Of a stretch of 64,000 nucleotides of DNA, positions 1-11,412 are shown piece after piece. The notes under the pieces are model-generated. The model saw only the letters and a program-made list of their open reading frames with translations. It was not told where the DNA came from and did not search any database. The stretch is from positions 38,057,901 to 38,121,900 of the forward strand of contig OZ034970.1 in NCBI GenBank assembly GCA_964030785.1, in the 5' to 3' direction. Origin of the DNA: Siderastrea siderea (Eukaryota > Cnidaria > Anthozoa > Scleractinia > Rhizangiidae). Within the stretch, counting starts at the first letter, position 1; the number at the start of each line of letters is the position of its first letter. Position numbers and translations under genes: made by a program.

Positions 1-416
1 AGCGGTAAAAGAAACAGTGTTTAAGATAAAATTCAACTGTTTTTAGTAAACCGAATGTAAGTACAAAATTTCATACATATTTCTTTAAAACAGTTTGTTT
101 TCGGTTTGATATTTATGATGGACAAGCTGTATCACGTTATTATGTTTCATACATATTTCTTTAAAACAATGACTGTTTTTGAACCAACCACAAGCCAGCA
201 TTTGCCGGAGCCGAGGTTGAGTCACCTAGTCACAACCTACGTACTCACTGGAACGACTAGTTCTAGTAGTTCAGTTTTAATTTGCAATGGCGTCCAAAAC
301 ATTCTTAGCGACTTTGTTAGTGTGTATAACCGGTTTAATTCTTCTCGCAGTTTTTTGCTTTTTGCAAAAACGGCTAGAACCTGTAAAGCCACAGCAAATC
401 AGCTTGTCATATACAG
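1..416 (+). repeat. Tandem duplication unit a (carries exon 1a)
   Basis: Bases 1-90 closely match 1463-1540, and 170-416 match 2047-2279, so this is one unit of a tandem array. The first part is AT-rich and the second part leads into the first phosphatase exon. A spacer that is not shared separates the two matching blocks, so later insertions or deletions have reshaped the units. Homology is seen by eye; no alignment score was computed. Confidence 0.7.
287..416 (+). CDS. Alternative or relict first exon 1a of purple acid phosphatase
   Basis: The exon starts at an ATG (287) and codes for a short N-terminus with a strongly hydrophobic helix (about residues 7-27), which fits a signal peptide or type II anchor. 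It ends with the start of the phosphatase N-terminal domain (QQISLSYTG). It stops after one base of a Gly codon at a good donor, G/GTAAGA, the phase needed to join exon 2 at 13014. Three more copies lie at 2150, 5961 and 11292. Whether this most distal copy is transcribed cannot be seen. Confidence 0.6.
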
Positions 417-2149
417 GTAAGAGTCAATATTTTAAAAGTAGGGTTTTGTGGGCCATGATTGTTTTGACGATGTGCCTTTATCGATAATCATGTTTTTATA
501 GTGCCATATTCACAACAGTATATAAATACATCGCTCACAACTCTCGGTAAAAGCATGTTCAGTTGTGGACAAATTTGTATCGACATTTCAATTTTTAGTC
601 TAGTTCAACAAAATATTCAAAGCGACAAGAGAGATGAGCTAAGTCATCTGATTTTAAACATTATGTCATTCTGTAACGCAAAAGACAGATGGGCTGAGTC
701 ATCGGATTTTAAACATTACGTCATTCGGTAACGCAAAGGGCAAAATACTGTTACAATTTTCGTCACGCCGGTTAGCACGTTAAGCCAAGTAAAAATATTT
801 TTCTAGGGTGGAGTGGTCTACGAAAATGCATTGGTAGTTTCCTTTTGAGGGTTTCCTCTTTATTGTTTCCTTTGGCTAAAGTGTTAGTCATGCGCCAGCC
901 GTTTTGCGCAACTTGTGACAATGTGAACAAACAGTTTCGATGGTGTGAAGGGCATATGAAAGCGCGCTTCACAGTTCTTTGTATTTCTTAGCGGGCTTTA
1001 ACATATTCCTGGTACAACTTCCACTTCCAGTTCACCCCAGTTCCTCTTATGGCTCTGCATTTGTTGAATCTTAAACCGGTGCCAGTTCATCCCGGTTGCT
1101 CTACCGGATCGAGCTTCTCATTCCAGTTCGAGGACTTATACCTGTGGCATGTAAACGTGGTACGACTGTTCTTTCATATCCCATTCATGTCATCTTCCAT
1201 CCGGGCCATCTTTCGCCTACGTTTAAAAAGTGTTGTCTTCTAGTTTCAACCAATTTGTTTAGAATAAGACTGAAGAGGCACACACTGGCGCCGTTAAGGT
1301 GACTTGCGCCTTAAGGCTCCCCTTCAAAAATCGAATATTTGGCATTTTTACGAATTAAAATACTTGCTTAGAAAAAAAATTATAAGAAATTTTTGTTTTA
1401 CCCAAAGCTTTTGAAGTTAGGGCAAGCGAAATATTATAAACGAACGATCAAGAAGTGTGAGCGCTAAAAAAAACAGTGTTTAAGATAAAATTTAACTGTT
1501 TTTAGTACACCGAATGTAACTACAAAATTTCATAATCCCTAGTTAACCTTACTCATTCTAAAGAGTTTTGTTTATTTGTTTGTTGTTTGTTGGTTTTTCA
1601 GCAAAGAGTTTCGATATCCCCGTTTTTCAACCGCATACAAAGCAAAAGAAATTCCTTCAATTCACTGCATTAGCCTGAGAAATCAGCCGACGTTTCACGA
1701 GGTCGACACTCCGGCAACATTTTTTTTCAAACGACGGGATCGACAAGACAATAAAACAGTGTCAATCAACTTCTTTTCCAGGCGAAAACTACCTCACAAA
1801 CATAGTAACGTGATACAGCTTGTGCATCACAAATAACAAACCGAAAAACAAACTGTTTTAAAGAATTATGTATAGTTTCAAAGCTTTGTTGCTCCCATTT
1901 ATCTCAGTTTGTCAAGGTAAGTGGCTTTTAGGGACAAATCACATATACCAAAAGGTTTTCCAAGCTATAACGCTGAGCAAAAACTGACTTTGTTTTCGGT
2001 TCTCGGAATTGAGGTTTGACCTTGCTCTTCCTTAACCTCGGAACCAATGACAGTTTTTGAACCAATCACAAGCCAGCATTTGCCGGAGCCGAGGTTAAGT
2101 GCTCACTGGAACGACTAGCTGAGTTCTAGTAGTTCAGTTTTAATTTGCA
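417..2149 (+). other. Intron/promoter space between exon copies 1a and 1b
   Basis: No gene is recognised. About 1020-1320 contains a block (GC-richer, with CCGGATCGAG) that recurs in diverged form near 4560-4780 and 7965-8200. The second copy of the unit-a upstream sequence starts near 1463. The short reading frames here show no family resemblance. Confidence 0.5.
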
Positions 2150-2290
2150 ATGGCGTCCAAAACATTCTTAGCGACTTTGTTAGTGTGTATAACCGGTTTA
2201 ATTCTTCTCGCAGTTTTTTGCTTTTTGCAAAAACGGCTAGAACCTGTAAGGCCACAGCAAATCAGCTTGTCATATACAGGTAAGAGTCAA
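1463..2290 (+). repeat. Tandem duplication unit b (carries exon 1b)
   Basis: Its beginning repeats the window start and its end repeats the region just before and after exon 1a, including the sequence downstream of the splice donor. Between the matching blocks is an unmatched stretch of about 500 bases (1560-2040). Together with unit a this shows that promoter plus first exon were duplicated as a block. Confidence 0.65.
2150..2279 (+). CDS. Alternative or relict first exon 1b of purple acid phosphatase
   Basis: ATG at 2150. The coding sequence is nearly identical to exon 1a (one visible residue change, Lys to Arg before PQQIS). The exon ends after a single G at a GTAAGA donor, so it could splice to exon 2 in frame. 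The hydrophobic N-terminal segment is intact. The high identity with exon 1a suggests this is the most recent duplication of the four. Confidence 0.6.
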
Positions 2291-5200
2291 TATTTTAAAA
2301 GTAGGGTTTTGTTGGCCATGATTGTTTTAGTCAAAAACTATGTCTTTAACTTCGGTGTGTGCGTATGCGAGCTTTGTGTTAATGCCGCGGCTTATCGCAC
2401 AGCTCTAAATCCTCAGTAAGACGCTATCATGTGCCATTTTCTTCGGTCCCTCTATTTTAAAGTTGTTTGTCGGTTTTTCGTACGTTTCTGTGTTCTTATT
2501 CAAAAAGCATCGATCTTACTCAAGGTGCCAAATAGATCGAATACTTTTTCATTCGAATGTTTGATGGAAACGATGCGAGCTTAGCACCGAGAGAAAAAAT
2601 AACTTCCGAGTCACACTTTTCCAGGATTTTCATGTAGGGAGTAACTGCAGAATGCTCTGAAAAACTTCGGCTACCCGGTACGCAGTGCAAGCAGAAAGAG
2701 TTCTTAGTGTTTTAGCTAGGCTATCTTAGAAAATGGTTGTGCAGAATACGGAAAGTAACTGAATTCAGCAGAGGAAGCTGTCTTAAGAAGCCGACTAATC
2801 GGTACGTGGCACGCAGAGAGAAATCAGTTCAGAAAAGTGGAAGCTGGCTACGAGGTATGGAAGGGTATCTTCGAAGTTGCAACTGACTACGCAGTATCCG
2901 CAAGCTCCCTCTTGTGGTTTTGATTGATTCCTCAGCTGGAAATAAACTAAGTCTTTTTAGTGAAATAAGAAGCGAAGTTAGGTTTAAAGCGTACATGAAG
3001 TTAGTAAACAGCGCTGATCACAGGGTGGTATATTAACCAAAATGCAGATTTCCTGCATGTCACTTGTTACCCATTGAAACTGCGGAAGAAGCTACCTAAA
3101 GATGAGAGACTTTCACTGTACTTTGCCCCTTCCGCGAGTCTTCCGCCGGCAATCGGAGATGAGTTCCATAAAATGTAACCACTCATGTTTTTCTTTTCTC
3201 AGGAGTATCTCTGTCTTGGAACGCCTTTCTTCCATAAACAGTAAGCTTCATGAATATGTCCTGTAAGACGCTTACAGGACTTTTGAACTTTTAAGAGCGA
3301 ATTGAGACGTTCTCTTTTGACTCCGGCATTATCATAGTGAAATATGAAACAATTTTTGATCTTTTTAGTTAGTCTTTAATTAGATCTACTACTCTTATCC
3401 GTAGGCATTTCGTATTTTTCTATTGCATATAATCTTCCATGTACTTAGCATGGTAATAAGGTCTGAAAAACCCTCTGGGAGTATCTAATAAGGATTATTA
3501 TTATTACCGTTATTTCTGTTTCTATTCGCTATGGACGTTGAAAACATCGAACAAGGCGACGATATCTAAATTGTTATAAATCCGAGTCTTTGTACATGTG
3601 CTCTAACGTTTCATGCCCACGAGTGGGCTAATAGAAGCCTTCGATTTACTTTCTCAGTTATTATTAATAATTTGTTTCCTTCTTAACTTCTGTGGCATTA
3701 AATTAGTTCTGAAGTCTTCATTGTTGAAGGTTGAGTCAATGAAATTGTGATTAAGTGCATTAGTTTACATCAGCACCTTTACAAAAACTCATATCGGTGC
3801 GAGCCGTGCTGGTGCGAGTGTTCAGCTTGGAGCTGCGAAGAGAAATTCTCCTCATTTTGGCGTTTCGTAATTCTAGACACCCTTGAACGATTGTGCTAAA
3901 TCTGCATGTTTAGTTCACGCTGTAAATTTAATAACCTTGACGGTGCTGATCATGAGGTCAACACAGGTGGGCACATTTGAAAACAATGTCACTTAGTGAT
4001 TAAGATTTTTCAAGAGACACCTTCCTTTGTTTAACCAAAATATCGGGACCACCACCAAAGATTGCTTTGTCTAGTTCATTAGTGTAACGTTTTTAGAAGA
4101 TTAGGTTTAGCTGTTATATTAAGGGCATTCAACTCTGCTAGTCACTGCTTCTACTTTCCACATTGTACTCAGTTGTGAAGCAAGGCTTAAGTTGGAGCAC
4201 AAGCCGTACTTTGAGGAACAGCCTAAGTCATGAACGAGGACGGGCAAGGAGTTCCGGGCGCCAACCACGCCTATTCAACTTAGCCAACCGACAATCCTGG
4301 TCACATTGTTTTGGAACACTTCTCTCAGTGTCACAATTCACCTGTCTGAATCTATGGCTCTCCCTCCGGTCAATGTTAAGTGAACCAATTATGGTCGTGC
4401 AGGTAGTCATTGTTATCAACATTGGAGGGCGGATAGGGAAAGTGTTCCAACAATTGTGTCCAGAATTGTAGATATCACCTAGCTTAAGGCGAAAGCTCTC
4501 GCGCAGTCTATAATTTGGTCAACTGCTACAAAGACCAATACAGTCTAAGCGAGTGGTAATCCAGAGATTCCCGGTTTGCGCTTCTTAATAGAAGTTCAAT
4601 CCAGTAACGATACCGGATCGAGATTTTCATTACCGTACCAAGACTCATACCTGTGTCATATTAAAGTGGAACGACTGTCCTTGCAAATCTCGTTAAGTTT
4701 TCACCATTTTGTTTCAGAACCAAACTCACACCGTTGTTAAGGAGGCCTTGTTTCGGTACGGATGTCCCCTTTTGTAAGTTGAATTTTGGCAACCGATTTG
4801 TGTAATTTTTGGTACGTTAAAAGTATAACATGAGGAATCCGGCTTTAAATTGTACAAAATTTTCAAAAGTTTAGGGCAAATAAAGTACATGATTAAGAGA
4901 TATTAGCGCTATAAGAGACGCCTTTTTTTTTCAGTAAAGAAAGCTCAAGTATTTCCGTGTTTAAATAAAGATTTTATAATCACTTCGAGGTTTGCCTTGA
5001 GAAAGTTTCGGCACATTTGGCAGCCGGCATAGGAATTACGGCATTGTTAACTGTTAAATTTTGGCTTCAGAATATTACGCCTGTGTATTTTCCTCAGCTG
5101 TTGCAAGAACGCTAAAATAATGCAGTTAATGCAGAGATCTCATCTTTCATTTAAAAGCATGATAAAACCAAAAACTTTACTGAATCGAAATTTTCAGGGA

Positions 5201-5960
5201 GTTAACCTTTAAGGAGACTTCAGTAACAACGGCCAATTTTAGATGTACGGATTTTAATTATATATAGGGAATTTTAAAATAGGATCAGGGGTGCGAGGAT
5301 TTTAATGTGTATATATATATATTTTTTATTAAGTTTAATCGTGCTGAAATAAAGGCTGTCTGTCTGTCTGTCTGTCTGTCTGTCAAACGATGAACAATGT
5401 GTTTAGTACGCAAGTTGCGAGTTTCAAGGCATTCAATTTTGTTCGATTTGTGAATAAACTACACATTTTTTTTCACTCGTTTGTTAGTGTGATAACTGGG
5501 TCGAGCTTATCAAGAAATTTTCCAGCGTATAACCTCGACTGAAACCCGGCGAGTTTGGCTCGTCTGCTTGGTTACTTCACGTTTTCCATTTATGAATATG
5601 CTTGGAAAACCCCTGTTAGCCAGTTGTGTTTGCGTAAGAATTCAAACTTAATTTTGGCGCTCATGCAGAAATGCAAAGTAAAGAGGCTGGATATTTCTTA
5701 ACTAGTGCGTCTACATCTCTTAAGAGTTCTCTTACTGAACTAATCATTGAATAAATTTATCAATAAATCTTACAATAGCCTAGATTTCTCATTAGTTCCT
5801 TTTGTTAGTACCACGAACATGGCTGTTGCGCCATTGTCTTTTTGAATCTCTAGAGATTGTCAAGAAAGATGCTGTTGTCATTCATCGTGGTTTAAAATGA
5901 TAGATACTGTTTCCCAAACCGTCACATTAGTTTTGAACGCTAGTTCACTTGTTGCAATGC
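2280..5960 (+). other. Intron/promoter space between exon copies 1b and 1c
   Basis: No gene is recognised. Diverged blocks recur further along: 4140-4260 resembles 6915-7060, 4560-4780 resembles 1020-1320 and 7965-8200, and 5405-5590 resembles 10818-10993. The intronic sequence after the donor also resembles that after exons 1c and 1d. A (CTGT)n microsatellite sits near 5353-5384. Confidence 0.5.
5353..5384 (+). repeat. (CTGT)n microsatellite
   Basis: About eight head-to-tail CTGT units directly after an AATAAA-like stretch. Simple-sequence repeat with no further meaning visible. Confidence 0.9.
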
Positions 5961-6081
5961 ATGGCGTCCAACACATTCTTAGCAACTTTGTTAGTGTGTA
6001 TCGCGGGTCTAATTCTTCTCGGAGTTTTTTACTTTTTGCAAAAACGGCTAGAACTACAGCAAATCAGCTTGTCGCATTCAG
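5961..6081 (+). CDS. Alternative or relict first exon 1c of purple acid phosphatase
   Basis: ATG at 5961 in the context GCATGG. It codes for the same hydrophobic N-terminal segment as the other copies but is three codons shorter before QQIS, and the last residues differ (LSHSG). It ends in phase at a G/GTAAGA donor. An out-of-frame ATG four bases upstream (5957) could interfere with initiation if included in the transcript. Confidence 0.55.
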
Positions 6082-8291
6082 GTAAGATTCAATATTTTAA
6101 AAGTAGTTGTTTTGTAGGCCATGATTGTTTAAGGCATCCGTTGGAGAGTGCATTTGCAAACTTTGCTATCACGCAGTCACGACTGATCTCGTGCGCACTG
6201 CCGTTTACATCGACAGCATCGATCTCTCTATTAGGTTGTCTATCGGTATTTTGTGCGTTTCTGTGTTCTTGCAAAAGCGTCGAGCTTACACTATGTGTCA
6301 AACAATACGTTTTTCTTTGAATGTTAATGAAACAAGGCGCCGAGAAAAAGAAAATATAACCTCTTATCAGTCTCACTTATCGAGAACATCATTTACATGC
6401 TGAGCGTAACTTCAGAACACTCTGAACTGAAAACTTTGGATACCCGGTGAAAAAGGTTTCGGGAGTGGAAAAAGGTTGTCAGTGTTTGCGCTACATCTTG
6501 GGAGCTGGCTACGCGGTACACGGAAAGCCGGTAACTGAATTCAGATAAAGGAAGGAGTTTTAGAAACTGACTACACTAAACTTGGTACGCGAGAGTAATA
6601 AATAGTTAGAAGTGAAAGGTATTTTTGTAGCTGATTATGAGATATGGAAGGTATTTCCGAAGCTAAACTGACTAAGTGGTACTCGTTTCGCGTGGTGTTC
6701 TTTGTTTTTGTAAATACTCTCTGAAGAGAATTGTTAAAATCTATTTTCAATGTTGGTCATTATAGGACGCTCTATATAGGTCTACCTTGATTTGTCTCAA
6801 TGTGCCTATATATCTCTTAAGAGGCAGTCTAGGTAACTTTAAAAAAACGGTCACCAGAACAGCTTCATGTTCTTGCTACTTTTAGACAGCTATTACAATT
6901 TTCTTGCCTGCTAGTCAATGCTTTTACTCTCCATCGTTTACTCAGTTCCGAAACAAGGCTAAGGTTGTAGTTGTTGTTATACTACTCGGTCTTCGAGGAA
7001 TAGCCTGAGTAAGGAAAGTGGATAAGCAAGGAATTCATTCCGTGTCAACCACATCTTCTAAGGAACGTCTTTCAGGTAAACTTAGCTATAACTTTCAGTT
7101 GCTTGAGCGCAAAATCTCTGGTAATCCCGGCAGAGATTCCCGGTTGGTGCTTTATAGGCGGATCCTTGTTTATGTCGACAGTCTTTGATCTAAGCATTGT
7201 CATAAATTATCGATAATTTTATAGTTAGCTTGGCAAATGAAAACACGAAAAAGTTGAAGAGACTGGCACATTTATTAAAAATAGGAAATATGAGAGGAGA
7301 ATGTTGAAAATTGAAGGAGATATTCCTTTTTGAAAACGGTCAAATTTTCAAAACTCAGGGGCACCCAACGAGAAAATTTTGTCAAAATACTTGAAATATC
7401 ATTTTCTGCTTTCTCAGATTGTTTCAGAGCCTTTTAAAGGCATATTTGTGTAAGCTAATAAAGATTGATCTGTTCGGATTTTTTAGCTGAAAGTTTAGGC
7501 CGCAGAAAATTTTAGGAAACAGTATCCTACCCACCGAGTTTCCGAGCTGCTGATGGCTGTCCGAAATTGCTAGCTGCCCTTATTTGTACTCTAAACGACA
7601 TATTTGTCCCTACGAAAACAACAGAAACTGTTACGCAAGTCCGACGTGATGTTTTGCCGAAGAAATCTCTAGCTTTCACTGCTATTAAACCAGAAAATCT
7701 CAGGCTATGTTAGACCTTCCGAACAGATATTCCCCGAAATGAACCGTTGGGTGCCCCTGAAAAATGTTGCCACCCAGCCGTACAAACGTCTGTAAATGTT
7801 GTAAATTTTGAAAGCATCATTGGAAACCGGTTTCCATCCTTTTTCTTTCGAACTTCGAATTTCAACTAAATGTTATATGATCTTTCTAGTTACAATCTTT
7901 GTTTGTTTATGGGATGAATTTCAATTTTCAAGATGTAAACAATGACGTCAGCAAGGATCCGCCCATAACCCGAGTTCAGTCCGGTAGCGATGCGGGATCG
8001 AGATTCTCATTACAGTATATGTATCAAGACTCTTTACCAGTGTCAATGAAATGCGGTACGAAACTCACCTCGTTGTTAAGATGGACCGCGACTATTTCTT
8101 GAAACGGAGCTTCTCTTTTTTAAATCGAATTTTTGGAGCCGTTTTGTATAGTTTTTGTACTACACATGAGGGAATCTTATACAAGCTTTTTAAAAAATTT
8201 AGGGTAAACGAACTAAATGATTAAGAGATACTGGCGAAAACTGTGCTGAAAAATCTCAAGCAAATAAAATCATAGTATGTTGAGCGCTAAA
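6082..8291 (+). other. Intron space downstream of exon 1c
   Basis: No gene is recognised. The first ~250 bases are diverged copies of the sequence after exons 1b and 1d. 6915-7060 duplicates 4140-4260, and 7965-8200 duplicates earlier blocks. The rest is unremarkable AT-rich DNA. Confidence 0.45.
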
Positions 8292-8547
8292 TTTTGGCGT
8301 GCTCCCATTGGTCGAAGTCGATCAGGTGACGCGATAGTGTCACTCCTCAGCGCTAGTGCCCGTTTTTGGCAATTTTCGCTCAAAACGTAGCGTTGTACAA
8401 TAAGAAGAATTGAGTCCTTCTGTCTCAGGCCCTATGTGTGATAGGTTCCCTCGGAAATTTGATGTTAAAACTTCATATAATATTTGTTGTGAACATCAAA
8501 TTTCCTCAGGCAACCTATCACACGATTGTGCCTTCGACAGAAGAACT
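8292..8547 (+). repeat. Interspersed repeat family A, copy 1, left part
   Basis: This segment matches 22326-22484 plus 23647-23915 in order: a GC-rich block with GTGCCCGTTTTTGGCAA, then GAGTCCTTCTGTCTCAGG, then a hairpin made of GAAATTTGATGTT and its complement. Copy 1 is interrupted at 8548 by the GATC-repeat transposon and resumes at 9982. The original class of the repeat is not recognised. Confidence 0.7.
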
Positions 8548-9975
8548 GTACAGCGCCGCAAATGATCCCGAGACCGCAAATGATCCCCGACCGCAAATGA
8601 TCCCCAAATCGGACCGCAAATGATCCCAGGACCACAAATGATCCCCACAGCGGACCGCAAATGATCCCGCTGAAAAAATTTGGAATGGCGTGGAGTTTCA
8701 GTGAAGGTGAAAATACCGGAAGGTGAAAGTACTGACCAAAATAAATCAAAAAACAGAAAAATTTGTTGTTTATCGAGATCAGTGAAATAAAACATTTTAA
8801 AGGCTCTAGACCATAGTGGCATAGAAAGCAGACATGATTATGTTTAAAAAATATATTTTAAATTCACATGTATACACAGATCGCATGGATGACCGACCGA
8901 TGGTCGACCGAGACCGCGACAGTCGAGAAAGCCACGGGTTTCCAGGGCACGGAGATTGACGTCTGGCTTTGAAATCAAAGGCCACTAAACAATGTGTGAG
9001 AAGGTCACTAGACAGTGTCCTGTTCGCTTGCGATCGCGCTTGTAGAAATTGCTAAACTGGTCTCCAATTTGAATACTCTCGTCCTTTCAGTGGCGTTTTT
9101 TGTTGGTGTTAACGCTGGTGGAGGTGACAAAGACCTGAAAATGAAAGTGATAAGAAAACCAAGCTAGGTTTGGATCTTGTCTTTTGTTCGTGTGGCGGAA
9201 ATCCCGCCGGTGTTATCCTTGGCAGCCGATGCCTTTTATAGGTAACGATTTGAGTTGTCGCGCAACCTGTCAAATGTGCATAACTTGTTGCACCCAGCTG
9301 GTTATACCCCCGGCCTGAGAAATCAGAAAAGTATTCTATATTGTAAATTTGAGTGTTGAAGTGAACCCATTGATTTTTCCACTGAGCATTGCTCTAGAAA
9401 GGAAAAGTTAACCCGCTCGAGATAAAGAAATATGTATATTTGTAGCTGGCTGGTAAAGTCAGTTAACATGAGCGGTTGCAAATTTTCTCGTGACTAGCCC
9501 TCGTACTACTTGTACATGTATAAGAAAGCATTCTGTTATTCTGTTAAAAGATCGTAAAGAAATTTACAACCTGCATGCTAAGCCAAAGGTACAAAAACAA
9601 TTGCGAATTTGTAGGACTACATTACCTAGTAACATTTTATTTATTTATTTATTTTTTTTTTTTTGACCTCGAAATAAAATATCTAAGTCATGATTTATGG
9701 GGCTAAGACGTGCTTTGAGGAATAATAAAGACAAAAGCTCCAGTATCCACATTATTCCGTAGACATCACCATACCTCTGTCCACGCAATTCCAGAGTCGA
9801 CGCCTTTACAATGTCATCGCCGTTCTGTTATCCACTCTGTTCCTATTATTTAGCGGGATCATTTGCGGTCCGCTGTGGGGATCACGTGCGATTCTGGGAT
9901 CATTTGCGGTCCTATTTGGGGATCATTTGCGGTCGGGGATCATTTGCGGTCTCGGGATCATTTGCGGCGCTGTAC
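8548..9975 (+). mobile_element. Non-autonomous DNA transposon with GATC-rich terminal inverted repeats
   Basis: The ends begin with GTACAGCGCC and are inverted copies of each other over about 120 bases (8548-8674 and 9852-9975). Each arm is itself built of about five tandem copies of a unit containing CCGCAAATGATCC. The element is flanked by a 6-bp direct repeat, AGAACT (8542-8547 and 9976-9981). A paralogous copy of the host repeat at 23896 shows the same junction without the element, an empty site that fixes the boundaries. No transposase frame is visible inside. The superfamily is not identified. Confidence 0.8.
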
Positions 9976-9981
9976 AGAACT

Positions 9982-11291
9982 CTATTGTTTAAATAGTGCT
10001 TAGAACATGGTCATACCCACTCAGCCAATGAGCGTCCAGCATTTCGATATTCTATATTCCATAGACTCTCTTAAATTATGTAAAGTGGCGGAGGCTTTGA
10101 AGCACAGGGAAATTGTGGGGTAGAATTAGTATTCACAGAGAAATTCTGAATTCATTAGTAGTTCTATTAGTCATTAATATGCTCTATCTCATAGAGCATA
10201 GATTGTCTCCCTTTGTTTGGAAGCCTCATTAGTATGCTCTATATAGAGAATACCAATGACTAAGTAGAATTTACCAATGAACGCACAAATTCTCTGAGAA
10301 TATTTATAACTACATCGATAAAAACAACAGCTCCAACGGCGATGCCAGAAAACAATTGTATTCCATAATCACTATTTTATTGTGATCAGTTAACAAAAAA
10401 AAGCAATCTTACGGTGTAATAGCATAGCAAAAAGCAAATCGAAAGAAAAAACCATTACTTTGCATGAAATAAGAAATGTTCAGACCTTGATTGAAACAGA
10501 AGGACAGAATTGTTTTTCCGTGTTTGACTACGAGTGTTGTGCTTGAACTTGACTTTAGCCCACTTGCTAGTGTCTGTGTTTCTAGCGCTTCGGAGACTGC
10601 TTTCACCGGCGTAAATCTAGTAAATCTTGAGTGGCAATCACTGCCTCGAGTTCCTCAGTTTCCACGTATTTATATTGGCTCACGGCCGTTTACGTACCAA
10701 ATGCGTAAACTAGCAAGATAGAATGCCACTCGGCCTGCAGCCTCGTGCCATTCTATCTTTGCTCGGGACACTATATCCCATAGAACACTCGCGTTCATTG
10801 TCTAACCCATAATTTGTGAATTCAATTTTGTTCGATTTGTGGATAAACTGCCGATCTGTTTTCCCTCCTTTCTAAGATGATAGAATACAACAAATCTTCA
10901 AATCAAATCTATCAAATCATCCGGCGCCGGAATAGCCACGACTGAAACCCGGCAAGTCTGGCTCGTCAAGTTGGGTACTTTACGTGTTCCATTTTCTTAC
11001 TGCATGCTGTTGGAAAAACCCCTGTTGTGCCGTCCCGTAAATTATTCAAACTTACTAGTTTTTGTGTCATCTGTTTTTGTGTCCTAATTTTAATTTATTC
11101 TCCACATTGGGGGTTCATACGTAGAAATAAATTATGGTTATTTCTTAATGTGCCTGTATCGCTTAAGAGTTCTCTCACTGATCTAGTCATTGAACAAGTT
11201 CGTCAATATGACATCGAGTAACCAAGATTTCTCATTAGCTTTTCTTAGGGATTGTTTGTAGAACATTACATTAGTTCAGTTTTTACGATGC
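9982..11291 (+). other. Intron space upstream of exon 1d
   Basis: Starts with the rest of repeat family A, then holds the palindromic MITE-like element at 10131-10304 and a short hairpin (AGATAGAATG arms) at 10708-10763. 10818-10993 is a diverged copy of 5405-5590 and leads into exon 1d. No gene is seen. Confidence 0.45.
10131..10304. repeat. Palindromic MITE-like repeat
   Basis: The two halves are imperfect reverse complements over about 75 bases each (outer AGAGAAATT / AATTCTCT, inner ATGCTCTAT / ATAGAG). No coding frame. No target duplication could be assigned with confidence. Confidence 0.5.
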
Positions 11292-11412
11292 ATGGCGACC
11301 AAAACATTCCTAGCGACCTTGTTAGTGTGTATAACCGGTTTAATTCTTCTCGGAGTTTTTTACTTTTTGCAAAATGGACTACAACCACAGCAGATCAGCT
11401 TGTCATATACAG
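11292..11412 (+). CDS. ACP7: Purple acid phosphatase exon 1d (nearest first exon)
   Basis: ATG at 11292 in a GCATGG context. It codes for a hydrophobic leader of about 20 residues and the first strand of the N-terminal domain (QQISLSYTG). It ends after one codon base at G/GTAAGA. It is the copy nearest to exon 2 and the simplest choice of start. Confidence 0.8.

Noticed and set aside
106..420. 104-codon frame overlapping exon 1a
   Set aside because: It overlaps the phosphatase exon in another frame, has low-complexity Ser/Thr runs and no resemblance to any family.
8438..8822. Frames across the GATC-type repeats (also 9811-9996)
   Set aside because: The apparent protein repeats (GDHLRS, GIICGP) are just translations of the tandem DNA units in the transposon arms.
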